The notes below the pieces were generated by a model. The model saw nothing but the letters and a program-made list of their open reading frames with translations, had not been told where the DNA came from and ran no database searches. Positions 9,356 through 16,889 of a stretch of 64,000 nucleotides of DNA are shown here, one piece after another (position 1 is the first letter of the stretch; each line of letters begins with the position of its first letter). The position numbers and the translations under genes were made by a program. The DNA is from Paraliobacillus sp. PM-2 (lineage in GTDB: Bacteria; Bacillota; Bacilli; Bacillales; Amphibacillaceae): positions 372,001 to 436,000 of the forward strand of contig NZ_CTEI01000002.1 in the NCBI RefSeq assembly GCF_001368815.1, read 5' to 3'.

Positions 9356-10135
9356 TTATAATAACCCTACCATTTTTAGACCATGTTCAATCCCATTTTT
9401 ATCTACGTCTTTGGTAACATACTTTGCTGCATTTTTTACCTCGTCTTTCGCATTGCCCATTGCTACACTATTTGTCACAGTTGATAACATTTCTAAATCA
9501 TTTAATCCATCACCAAATGCATAAGTATTTTCTTTAGAAATTCCTAATGCTTCTATCGCTTTATTGATTCCATTTGCTTTAGATCCACCTTTTGGCAATA
9601 TGTCTACTGAAACAGGGTGCCAACGAATAAAATCAAAGGAAGGAAATTGTTGTTGATAAAAAGCTTCTTCCCCTTCAGAACAGAAAAATAAAGATTGAAG
9701 GATTTCTCGATCCTGATAATAATAAGGATCATGCGTAGGAAATTGTTTGATTTTTAACGTCGCAATACTCTGATTAATATAATCATGCTCTGGAACATTT
9801 GCTTTCATATCCTCATGATCCATATAAACAATTGGGTGATTATGTTTAAGCCCTAATTCCGTCAACTCCATTAATGATGATAACTCAAGTGGATTTTTAT
9901 AAATTACTTCACCATTCACTACAACATATTGGCCGTTGAAACTTACGAATGTATTTATATTCAGCTCTTCACGCAACGTTTCATACATAAAAGGGGCACG
10001 TCCAGTGGCAATTGCTACTATATTACCCTTGTCTTGTAGTTGTTGGATAGCTTTCCTTGTATTGTTAGGTAAATTTTTATCATGATCTAACAATGTTCCA
10101 TCAATATCAAAAAAAATCACATTTTGTTCATTCAT
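9356..10135 (-). CDS. Cof-type HAD-IIB phosphatase (YkrA-like)
   Basis: Soluble HAD-superfamily hydrolase (259 aa). Motif I is FFDIDGTLL with the nucleophile Asp10, motif II is ATGRAP, the Lys is in LPKGGSKANGI, and the motif III/IV acidic pair is FGDGLNDLEML. The insert between motifs II and III is a C2B cap, placing it in the Cof subfamily that dephosphorylates sugar phosphates or FMN-like compounds. ATG with AAGGAGC nearby. A monocistronic unit with its own terminator. The substrate cannot be read from the sequence. Confidence 0.88.
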   Translation of the reverse strand: MNEQNVIFFDIDGTLLDHDKNLPNNTRKAIQQLQDKGNIVAIATGRAPFMYETLREELNINTFVSFNGQYVVVNGEVIYKNPLELSSLMELTELGLKHNHPIVYMDHEDMKANVPEHDYINQSIATLKIKQFPTHDPYYYQDREILQSLFFCSEGEEAFYQQQFPSFDFIRWHPVSVDILPKGGSKANGINKAIEALGISKENTYAFGDGLNDLEMLSTVTNSVAMGNAKDEVKNAAKYVTKDVDKNGIEHGLKMVGLL

Positions 10136-10193
10136 TTTAAAGCTCCTTTATCACTGCTATTTCGAAAAGATTAGTATAGCATATATGTATCGC

Positions 10194-11156
10194 TCAGACA
10201 GTTTTTCGTTTAATTAATTGTACCTCCACTTTTTTGTGGGTAATAGTATGAGATTGTATCACCTGTTTAAAAAGGTTTTTCCCTATTTCTTCATGTGGTA
10301 TTTCCATTGTCGTTATTTCCATATATTTTGCCATTGGATGATTATCAAATCCAAGAACAGCTAAATCCTTTGGTACATCTATTCCACCTTTCTGACAACA
10401 AGTCACTAAACAGGCTGCTACTTGGTCACTCGTGACTACTACTGCTGAAGGTGGATCAGCCATACCCTTTATTTGATGATAAACTTTCTCTCCATCTTCA
10501 TAATGTAAGCATTGATCAAAAATATAGGTGGAATGATTGGATAATTCTTTCTCATTCGCAAATGCCTTGAACGCTGCTTCTCTTTGCTGACTACTCACAC
10601 CCGATTTCCGATTAATACTGTAGCCGATTTTTCGATGCCCATTTTGATACAAATATTCTAATGCTTGATAGAAAGTATGGAAATGATCAATATACGTTGT
10701 AGATACACACGTTGACTTACAATTTTCTAATAAGGCAATTGGTCCATACACAGCATATTCTTCAATAATATTCCACGCATGTGTACGAGAACAGATAATC
10801 AATCCATCAATTTGACGCTGCTCTAACATATGTAAAGCTTCTTCTTCTTTTTCCTTTTGATAATTTGTTTGAAAAAGAACTAATTTGTAATTATATTCTA
10901 ATGCTTGATTTGCAATTCCGTGTAATAATTGACCAAAGTATGGATGATCGGAATAAGGTAGTACAATACCAATGAGATATGTTTTCCCTTTACTTAAATG
11001 AACAGCATTAATATTTTTATGATAATTACTCTGCTTTACTGCTTGCATTACCGCTTCTCGTTTTTCTTCACTAACATATGGATGGTTGTTAAGCACACGA
11101 GAAACTGTTGTTACAGATACGTTAGCCATTACTGCGATATCACGAATATTAGTCAT
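10194..11156 (-). CDS. LacI/GalR family transcriptional regulator
   Basis: 320-aa DNA-binding regulator. The N-terminal HTH reads TNIRDIAVMANVSVTTVSRVL, with hinge helix ending YHKNINAVHLSKGKTY, followed by a periplasmic-binding-protein-like effector domain (IGIVLPYSDHPYFGQLLHGI to about residue 320). ATG chosen because AAGGTG lies 7 nt upstream; the open frame extends 11 codons further without RBS. A perfect 16-bp palindrome of LacI type lies 53 bp upstream of the start, suggesting autoregulation. No sugar gene is adjacent, so the effector is unknown. The closest annotated type in Bacillus is DegA/YvdE-like. Confidence 0.88.
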   Translation of the reverse strand: MTNIRDIAVMANVSVTTVSRVLNNHPYVSEEKREAVMQAVKQSNYHKNINAVHLSKGKTYLIGIVLPYSDHPYFGQLLHGIANQALEYNYKLVLFQTNYQKEKEEEALHMLEQRQIDGLIICSRTHAWNIIEEYAVYGPIALLENCKSTCVSTTYIDHFHTFYQALEYLYQNGHRKIGYSINRKSGVSSQQREAAFKAFANEKELSNHSTYIFDQCLHYEDGEKVYHQIKGMADPPSAVVVTSDQVAACLVTCCQKGGIDVPKDLAVLGFDNHPMAKYMEITTMEIPHEEIGKNLFKQVIQSHTITHKKVEVQLIKRKTV

Positions 11157-11208
11157 TTCTTCACCTTCTCTCTCCATTACACCTTTCACTTCTGCTTTAG
11201 ATTACCGT

Positions 11209-11224
11209 ATGAAACGCGTTTCAT
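11209..11224. promoter_or_regulatory. LacI-family operator palindrome
   Basis: ATGAAACGCGTTTCAT is a perfect 16-bp palindrome with the central CG typical of LacI-family operators. It lies in the divergent region between the regulator gene and yjzC. It is not a canonical CcpA cre because the central CG is offset by one base. Most likely the autoregulatory operator. Confidence 0.7.
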
Positions 11225-11288
11225 GTCAATTAAATCTTCGTTAATTATAAACAATTTGGGTAACCTAATCAAAAAAGGAGGTGAAATT

Positions 11289-11468
11289 ATGGGACAAAAC
11301 CATCAATTTGAACCTGGACAAAAAGCACCTAATAACGGTATATATGTTGAGATTGGTGAAACTGGTAGTATGGTAACTAATCCAAGATCCGTTAAATTAA
11401 CTACCGGAGAGAAATTCCCAGAAACAACAAACAAAGATAGAAAGTGGATGCCAAAACGAAAACCATAA
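11289..11468 (+). CDS. yjzC: YjzC family protein
   Basis: 59-aa basic protein of the Bacillus YjzC family. The N-terminus MGQNHQFEPGQKAPNNG, the core YVEIGETGSMVTNP and the C-terminal WMPKRKP are family hallmarks. No function is established. A very strong RBS (AAAGGAGGTGA) precedes the ATG. It is transcribed away from the LacI regulator and may share the intergenic operator. No membrane segment or cysteine is present. Confidence 0.9.
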   Translation: MGQNHQFEPGQKAPNNGIYVEIGETGSMVTNPRSVKLTTGEKFPETTNKDRKWMPKRKP

Positions 11469-11541
11469 TTTTCACTGTGTTGTTTTATACACCTTTTTTC
11501 CTTCTATGAACGATTATAGAAGTGAAAGGAGGTGATTTTTT

Positions 11542-11766
11542 ATGGTAACAGCCGAAACACTTGACACACGATTACAGTTAGTTTTCGACAATGGATTGGA
11601 TGAGGAAAGTGGTGAAATCATTACTAAAACAAAAAGCTTTAACAATGTGAAGACAGACGCAACCGCTGATCAATTACTTGCCATTGCAAAAGCACTCATT
11701 CCACTACAAACTTTACCATTACTTATGGTGAAACGAAATGATACTGAATTAATTACAGAAGCGTAA
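11542..11766 (+). CDS. DUF1659 domain protein
   Basis: 74-aa soluble protein of the DUF1659 family. It has the typical N-terminal strand LDTRLQLVFDNGLDE, then GEIITKTKSFNNVKTDATADQ and a helix LLAIAKALIPLQ. Function unknown. A strong RBS (AAAGGAGGTGA) lies 6 nt before the ATG. First gene of the conserved DUF1659-DUF2922-YvrJ set, separated by 34 bp from the next gene. The three together are a recurring Bacillaceae module. Confidence 0.88.
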   Translation: MVTAETLDTRLQLVFDNGLDEESGEIITKTKSFNNVKTDATADQLLAIAKALIPLQTLPLLMVKRNDTELITEA

Positions 11767-11800
11767 GCGTATTTGCACTTCTTATGAAAGGAGGAGCTAA

Positions 11801-12013
11801 ATGAAACGTCTTGAATTAAAATTTTTAGATGAACAGGATAAAACAGTAACTATTTCTCTTGATTCCCCTGCAGAACCTGTTGATGCTATGGCAATAACTG
11901 CTGCTATGGACCAAATCCTTGCGCAACAAGTTCTTTATTCATCTGGCGGTGATATGGTAAGTAAAAAAAGTGCTCGAATAGTAGAGCGCAATGTAACAGA
12001 TATTCAAATCTAA
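11801..12013 (+). CDS. DUF2922 domain protein
   Basis: 70-aa protein of the DUF2922 family: MKRLELKFLDEQDKTVTISL, then a helix VDAMAITAAMDQILAQ and a closing strand SARIVERNVTDIQI. Its strand-helix-strand layout resembles the DUF1659 partner, so the two may be related folds that pair. AAAGGAGGAG precedes the ATG by 5 nt. Its stop is followed at once by a hairpin that would end or attenuate transcription before the YvrJ gene. Confidence 0.88.
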   Translation: MKRLELKFLDEQDKTVTISLDSPAEPVDAMAITAAMDQILAQQVLYSSGGDMVSKKSARIVERNVTDIQI

Positions 12014-12018
12014 CAAAG

Positions 12019-12063
12019 AAAGGAGCTGAAATATGCTCCTTTTTTTATTCAATAGAAAGGAGC
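12019..12063 (+). promoter_or_regulatory. three-arm element before yvrJ: terminator hairpin versus RBS pairing, with a 12-codon ORF
   Basis: Arm A AAAGGAGC (12019-12026), arm B GCTCCTTT (12035-12042, followed by T4) and arm C AAAGGAGC (12056-12063). A-B makes a terminator-like hairpin with a T run. B-C would cover the yvrJ RBS. Arm A is also an RBS for a 12-codon ORF (12033-12071) whose TAA overlaps the yvrJ ATG. The pairings are seen in the sequence; a regulatory switch or translational coupling is my inference. Confidence 0.55.
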
Positions 12064-12070
12064 ATTTCTA

Positions 12071-12208
12071 ATGGTGGACACTTGGATTTCACTCATGACT
12101 GATGTTGGCTTTCCAATTGCAGTAACTTTTTATTTGTTACACAGAATTGAGAATAAGTTAAACACTTTAATTGAGTCAATATTATCCTTACCTGAAAAAA
12201 TAAAATAG
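12071..12208 (+). CDS. YvrJ family protein
   Basis: 45-aa peptide: MVDTWISLMTDVGFPIAVTF, then YLLHRIENKLNTLIESILSLPEKIK. One short hydrophobic helix (about residues 10-26) is followed by an amphipathic tail. This is the YvrJ family pattern (GFPIAVTFYLLxRIExKL). In B. subtilis, yvrJ lies next to the yvrGHI regulatory genes. Here it completes the DUF1659-DUF2922 module. GAAAGGAG lies 8 nt upstream. Probable small membrane protein of unknown role. Confidence 0.88.
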   Translation: MVDTWISLMTDVGFPIAVTFYLLHRIENKLNTLIESILSLPEKIK

Positions 12209-12280
12209 TTAGAATAGTTGCTCTTCTTTTTAATGATAGCTATAATGGTAAAAGTATCATTTAGTAGAGGAGGATCGTTT

Positions 12281-13189
12281 ATGCCGATTAATGTTCCAAA
12301 ACAATTACCAGCCAGAAGTATTTTAGAAAAAGAAAATATTTTTTTAATGGATTCCGAGAGAGCAACAACCCAAGATATTCGCCCATTAAATATTTTAATT
12401 TTAAATCTTATGCCTGAAAAAGAACGCACAGAAACGCAATTGCTGCGATTGCTTAGTAATTCACCCTTACAAGTTCATGTAGATTTTATTCATACAAAAA
12501 GTTATCAATCTAAAAATGTGACAGAATCACATCTTAAACAGTTTTATAAAACCTTTGATGATATAAAAACAAAGCGTTACGATGGCATGATTATTACCGG
12601 TGCTCCAATTGAACATTTAGCTTTTGAAGAGGTAGATTATTGGGAAGAAATTTCAGAAATTATGGAATGGTCAAAAAAATACGTTACTTCTTCCCTTCAT
12701 ATTTGTTGGGGGGCCCAAGCAGCATTATATTATCATTACGGCGTTCAAAAGGAAACGCGACCACAAAAACTAAGTGGGATTTTTGCCCACCAATTAGTAG
12801 AGCCTACTATTAAATTAGTTCGAGGAATAAACGATAAATTTTTAGCTCCTCATTCAAGAAATACGAATATTAGATTTAATGAAGTCACTGCGCATCCAGA
12901 TCTAATAGCTCTTGATCATTCAGAAGAGGCAGGCCCCTTCTTACTTGTCTCAAAAGATGAGAAGCATATAATGATTACAGGACATATCGAATATGATGCC
13001 ACTACATTGGCCGAAGAATATCAGCGTGATTTAAAGCGGGGAATAGATATTCATATGCCTACAAGCTATTTTCCAAATGATGATCCCAATAATATGCCAT
13101 TAAATCGTTGGCGATCAGAAGCCTATTTAATTTTTTCAAATTGGCTAAACTATTATGTTTATCAAGAGACACCTTTTAATTGGGGTTAA
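12281..13189 (+). CDS. metA: homoserine O-acetyltransferase MetA
   Basis: Catalyses acylation of homoserine, the first committed step of methionine synthesis. 302 aa, the usual length. Catalytic Cys142 is in ICWGAQA, and His235 and Glu237 are in TGHIEYD, at the numbers known for the family. Residue 111 is Glu (GAPIEHL). Glu at this place marks acetyl-CoA specificity, whereas Gly marks succinyl-CoA. ATG at 12281 has AGGAGG upstream. No SAM riboswitch or T-box is visible in the 70 bp before it. Ends in a strong terminator. Confidence 0.95.
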   Translation: MPINVPKQLPARSILEKENIFLMDSERATTQDIRPLNILILNLMPEKERTETQLLRLLSNSPLQVHVDFIHTKSYQSKNVTESHLKQFYKTFDDIKTKRYDGMIITGAPIEHLAFEEVDYWEEISEIMEWSKKYVTSSLHICWGAQAALYYHYGVQKETRPQKLSGIFAHQLVEPTIKLVRGINDKFLAPHSRNTNIRFNEVTAHPDLIALDHSEEAGPFLLVSKDEKHIMITGHIEYDATTLAEEYQRDLKRGIDIHMPTSYFPNDDPNNMPLNRWRSEAYLIFSNWLNYYVYQETPFNWG

Positions 13190-13208
13190 GTAATGAAAAA
13201 CTACACAA

Positions 13209-13249
13209 AAAACACGAACTATCACCCACAATAATAGTTCGTGTTTTTA
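13209..13249. terminator. bidirectional terminator between metA and the UbiA gene
   Basis: Arms AAAACACGAACTAT (13209-13222) and ATAGTTCGTGTTTT (13234-13247) pair perfectly over 14 bp, with T runs on either strand. The two flanking genes converge on it. Confidence 0.88.
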
Positions 13250-13250
13250 T

Positions 13251-14192
13251 TTATATTAATAAACTAATAATTAAGATCAATCCAAAACTTAAATGGAGTT
13301 TATTTGTTTCAGGTACAAGAGCTCGTTGATTTACTGCAACTAATCGATAACTTTTTATTGCAAGTGGAACTGTTATAAAAACAAACAGTGAAGTCACCGG
13401 CAATTGTTTTACTATAACCAGTGCGAATACAAGTAAATAACTCACTACTAATAATGCTATATATAAATTTCTACCAAATAAATAACCTAATCTTACGGTT
13501 AACGTTCGAATACCTAATTTCTTGTCTCTATTAAAGTCTCTAAGCTCATTACTTAACATTAAAGCAGGAATTAATAAGCTGACTGGTAAACTTAATAGAA
13601 TAGGTGATAGAGAAAAGCTTTCTGAAAAAACAACATATGCTCCATAAACCATTAATGGACCCATCAACAAAAAGGACAATGGTGTACCCAATCCCCTTTT
13701 TTTATACACAATTGGCTCACCTGTATAAGAATAACTACCAATTATACCTAATATCCCTACTATTAATACCTCACTTGATGTAAGGTAAAGCAATATTAAT
13801 CCAATAAAACCAGTTGCACCAAAACATGCTAATCCAAATAAAAAGATAAAAATATCAAAGAGTGTTCGTTGCTTTCCTAAAAAACGATATTTTTTTATAC
13901 TTTGTGGACGATACTTATATTCACATTCAAAATAATCGTTAATTAAGTTCGCCCCTGTTTGCACAAGTAACCCGGCAATAGTTACTAACAAAATCTTTAC
14001 TATATCGATTCCATAGCTTCCAGGTTGAAAAAGAAAACCATTATGATATGCAATGACAATACCAATAGTAGTTGAGTAGATTGCCAATGTTAATGACAAT
14101 GGTCTAGTAGCTAAAAATATATCGTAGATTATTTGTTTGTTTATTTTTGGTACTTCACTAATCAAGTCCTCCATGATCATTCGATATTGCAT
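13251..14192 (-). CDS. UbiA-family prenyltransferase (MenA-like)
   Basis: Integral membrane prenyltransferase (313 aa, about eight to nine helices). Motif 1 reads NLINDYFECEYK (N85, D86), where the canonical NDxxDxxxD has become NDYFExxxK. Motif 2 is intact as NELRDFNRDKKLGIRT (D219, D223), and YSYTGEP plus YKKRGLG match MenA. MenA attaches the prenyl chain to dihydroxynaphthoate for menaquinone. The motif 1 changes suggest a paralogue with another acceptor. No men genes are nearby. ATG at 14192 has GGAG at 9 nt. Confidence 0.8.
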   Translation of the reverse strand: MQYRMIMEDLISEVPKINKQIIYDIFLATRPLSLTLAIYSTTIGIVIAYHNGFLFQPGSYGIDIVKILLVTIAGLLVQTGANLINDYFECEYKYRPQSIKKYRFLGKQRTLFDIFIFLFGLACFGATGFIGLILLYLTSSEVLIVGILGIIGSYSYTGEPIVYKKRGLGTPLSFLLMGPLMVYGAYVVFSESFSLSPILLSLPVSLLIPALMLSNELRDFNRDKKLGIRTLTVRLGYLFGRNLYIALLVVSYLLVFALVIVKQLPVTSLFVFITVPLAIKSYRLVAVNQRALVPETNKLHLSFGLILIISLLI

Positions 14193-14276
14193 TCACGTCA
14201 TCTCCATTTCATTTTAACATTGTTCATTTTTTCACGTGAATGTTTAAATGTCAATATGAAATAACTAATATAAATA

Positions 14277-14369
14277 ATGTCTAATACAATTTTATTTACA
14301 AAAATTGTTCAGATATTCACATTGATTTATTATATTTTTATCATTACAATTAATCTATGTATTAGACAT
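14277..14369. repeat. 12-bp perfect inverted repeat upstream of the ABC operon
   Basis: ATGTCTAATACA (14277-14288) and TGTATTAGACAT (14358-14369) are perfect inverted copies 69 nt apart. The second ends 31 bp before the binding-protein ATG. They could be a pair of operator half-regions or the closing stem of a leader RNA. No known riboswitch core (for example the TPP motifs) is seen between them. Confidence 0.6.
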
Positions 14370-14399
14370 AAACAGACAATTACTTTTAGGGGGATACAG

Positions 14400-15347
14400 A
14401 TGAAAAATTTTAAATTAAGTGTTTCTTTTATTTTCTTACTTGTGTTACTAACGGCTTGCTCAATGGGTAAAGATGCAAGCAATGAAGCAAGTGAAGGATT
14501 GAATAGTAAAGAAGAACAAACCGTGGAGTTATCAATAGGTTTAATGCCGGCAGTTGATGCTGCACCGATCTTACTTGCAGAAAAAGAAGGATATTATGAT
14601 TCATTAGGTTTAGATTTAAATGCAACGATTTACACAAACGGAAACAATCGACAAAGCGCATTGCAGACAAATGAACTAGACGGTGCAATGACTGATTTAA
14701 TTGCATTTATTAATACACAACAAAATGGGTTTGAAACAAAAATTGTCACAAGTACAGATGGTAGCTTTGCGTTTTTAGTTGATGACAAGTTTGAAAAGGA
14801 AGGAAAAAAACAACTAGGCATTATGGAAGTCAGTGTCTCTAACTATCTAGCAGACAATTATATTTCTTCAAATTACGATGTAAAGAAAGTCTATATTCCA
14901 GAGATTCCTGCACGTCTTGAAATGCTAAAAACAGGTCAACTAGACATTGGATTTTTCCCTGAACCTATTGCTTCAAAAGGGGAATTAGCTGGACTTACGA
15001 AATTAGTTTCTGTGACAGATGATGATGGATACATGCCAGAAGCCATGGTGTTTACGCCACAAGCAATTAAAGAAAAAAGGGAAGCAATTAAACGATTTAT
15101 CACTGGATACAATCAAGCAGTAGATGCAATTAATCAAGATGATACATTGGCCAGAGAAGTTTTAATTGAAACGATTAACTTGGATCCAGAAATTCAAGAC
15201 TTCATTACGCTACCTACCTATCATCATGCTCGTGTACCTAATAACGCATATATAAATAAAATTATTAATTGGATTGAAAACGCACAAGGAATAAAAATTG
15301 ATCTAGAATATGAAGATATGATCGCAGAGGAATTTACTAATTCATGA
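14400..15347 (+). CDS. NitT/TauT-family ABC transporter substrate-binding lipoprotein
   Basis: Binding lipoprotein of the NMT1/THI5-like group (315 aa). The signal peptide MKNFKLSVSFIFLLVLLTAC ends in lipobox LTAC. The mature part has IGLMPAVDAAPILLAEKEGYY, the first-lobe motif of SsuA/TauA/ThiY-like proteins, then LDGAMTDLIAF and GQLDIGFFPEPIA. ATG at 14400 has AGGGGG 6 nt upstream. Its stop overlaps the next ATG (ATGA). Candidate substrates include sulfonates, thiamine pyrimidines and other small aromatics; nothing in the sequence decides. It lies near metA, which makes a sulfur source possible. Confidence 0.88.
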   Translation: MKNFKLSVSFIFLLVLLTACSMGKDASNEASEGLNSKEEQTVELSIGLMPAVDAAPILLAEKEGYYDSLGLDLNATIYTNGNNRQSALQTNELDGAMTDLIAFINTQQNGFETKIVTSTDGSFAFLVDDKFEKEGKKQLGIMEVSVSNYLADNYISSNYDVKKVYIPEIPARLEMLKTGQLDIGFFPEPIASKGELAGLTKLVSVTDDDGYMPEAMVFTPQAIKEKREAIKRFITGYNQAVDAINQDDTLAREVLIETINLDPEIQDFITLPTYHHARVPNNAYINKIINWIENAQGIKIDLEYEDMIAEEFTNS

Positions 15348-16084
15348 TTGAAATAACAGATTTAACGATTAAATATAATGATACACAAATATTAAATCAT
15401 CTGAATTTAAACATAAGTAAAAACGAAACATGCGCGATCATTGGCCCTTCTGGTTGTGGGAAAACAACATTATTGTACACCATAGCAGGAATTCGAAAAG
15501 CAACTAATGGGCAAATAAAGATTAATGGAGAGGTATTAACAACTAACCGTAAGGAAACAGGTGTTATCTTGCAAGGATACGGCTTAATGCCATGGAAGAC
15601 TGTTTGGGATAATGCAAGTCTTGGACTTCGTATTCGAGGCGTTTCAAAACAAGAAATGAATAAACAAATTACCGCTATTCTATCCGAACTAGATATTTAC
15701 CAACATCGAAATAAATACCCTTCCCAACTGAGTGGCGGACAACAACAACGGGTAGCAATAGCTAGAGCATTATCTATTAAGCCAGACTTATTACTGATGG
15801 ATGAGCCTTTTTCTGCTTTGGATGCAATAACAAGAGAGTCTTTACAAAGTCTTTTGATTGATCTTTATCATAAAATGAATATAACTATTGTACTTGTCAC
15901 ACATAGTATCGAAGAGGCTGTACTTTTAGGTAAAAAAATTATTATTATGCACCCATCAAACGGCTGTGTAAAAAGAGTGATTGACAATCCCCACTTTGGT
16001 GATCATGCATTTCGCAATACAACCGAATTTTTTCAATTGTGTGTAGAAGTTCGAAATGAAATGGAAGGTTTACAAGAATGTTAA
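15344..16084 (+). CDS. NitT/TauT-family ABC transporter ATP-binding subunit
   Basis: Cytoplasmic ATPase (246 aa) of the SsuB/TauB/ThiZ type. Walker A GPSGCGKTT is at 34-42, the Q-loop region VILQGYGLMPWKTV is typical of this group, the signature is LSGGQQQR, Walker B is LLLMDEPFSALD, and the H-loop is LVTHSIEEA. It overlaps the binding protein gene by 4 bp and the permease gene by 7 bp, so the three are translationally coupled. Same unknown substrate as the operon. Confidence 0.92.
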   Translation: MIEITDLTIKYNDTQILNHLNLNISKNETCAIIGPSGCGKTTLLYTIAGIRKATNGQIKINGEVLTTNRKETGVILQGYGLMPWKTVWDNASLGLRIRGVSKQEMNKQITAILSELDIYQHRNKYPSQLSGGQQQRVAIARALSIKPDLLLMDEPFSALDAITRESLQSLLIDLYHKMNITIVLVTHSIEEAVLLGKKIIIMHPSNGCVKRVIDNPHFGDHAFRNTTEFFQLCVEVRNEMEGLQEC

Positions 16085-16854
16085 AAATTTATTTATTAAA
16101 GTACAGAACAATATACGCAACCCTATTTGTCATTCTAGCTTGGTATCTATTACATCTTTCTATACAATCTAATATCATTCCAAATCCAATTCGAACCATC
16201 ATCGTTTTTTTTCAACTATTACAAGAAGATTTATTACTTCATCTATTGGTAAGCCTCGGTCGTATCATTGTTTCAGTTGGAATTGCTGTTATCATAGGTA
16301 CAGTTACTGGATTATTTTTAGGAATGCACGAAAAGTATGACATATTTTTCGGACCTGTTATCTATCTACTTTATCCGTTACCTAAGATAGCATTTTTACC
16401 TGTATTTATGATTTTGTTTGGTTTAGGAAATACTTCTAAAATTGTTTTAATTACGACTATTATTCTCTTTCAAATACTTGTTACTACAAGAGATAGTGTG
16501 AAAGGGTTGAGTAAAGAGATATTTTATTCCATTCGCTCATTAGGAGCAACAAAATGGCAAGTATATCAACACGTGGTCATCCCAGCCATTCTACCAAAAC
16601 TGTTTACTGCACTTAGAATTAGTGTTGGTACTAGTATATCCGTGTTATTCTTTGCAGAGAATTATGCTACTACTTATGGTATTGGTTATTTTATTATGGA
16701 TAGCTGGATACGAGTCGACTATATAGAAATGTTTGCGGGAATTATTGCAATTAGTTTATTAGGATTATTTGTCTTCAAAATGATTGATCTCTTAGAAAAA
16801 AACAGTTGTAAATGGGCACTATTAGAGAAAAATGAATCACAATCATTACTTTAA
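16078..16854 (+). CDS. NitT/TauT-family ABC transporter permease
   Basis: Membrane permease of the SsuC/TauC type (258 aa, about six helices). The ATPase-docking loop reads SIRSLGATKWQVYQHVVIPA followed by LPKLFTALRISVGTS, matching the BPD_transp_1 consensus. A basic N-terminus (KYRT) precedes the first helix. Last gene of the operon, ending 6 nt before a bidirectional terminator. As in the family, it would dimerise to form the channel. Confidence 0.92.
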   Translation: MLKIYLLKYRTIYATLFVILAWYLLHLSIQSNIIPNPIRTIIVFFQLLQEDLLLHLLVSLGRIIVSVGIAVIIGTVTGLFLGMHEKYDIFFGPVIYLLYPLPKIAFLPVFMILFGLGNTSKIVLITTIILFQILVTTRDSVKGLSKEIFYSIRSLGATKWQVYQHVVIPAILPKLFTALRISVGTSISVLFFAENYATTYGIGYFIMDSWIRVDYIEMFAGIIAISLLGLFVFKMIDLLEKNSCKWALLEKNESQSLL

Positions 16855-16860
16855 AGATAA

Positions 16861-16889
16861 AAAAAAGGTGGACTTCATCCACCTTTTTT
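16861..16889. terminator. bidirectional terminator
   Basis: AAAAAAGGTGGA and TCCACCTTTTTT pair over 12 bp around a 5-nt loop. It lies between the converging permease and alpha-glucosidase genes and overlaps the latter's stop codon. Confidence 0.88.

Noticed and set aside
11209-11224. CcpA cre site
   Set aside because: The central CG is shifted by one base relative to TGWAANCGNTNWCA; a symmetric LacI-type operator fits better.
12209-12280. SAM riboswitch or Met T-box before metA
   Set aside because: The gap is only 72 bp, too short, and no T-box or S-box core is visible.
12130-12429. 99-codon minus-strand frame over the yvrJ/metA junction
   Set aside because: Shadow of the metA 5' region; no RBS.
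14277-14399. TPP or other known riboswitch before the NMT1-type transporter
   Set aside because: No CUGAGA or ACCUGAUC motifs; the region is almost pure AT apart from the inverted repeat.
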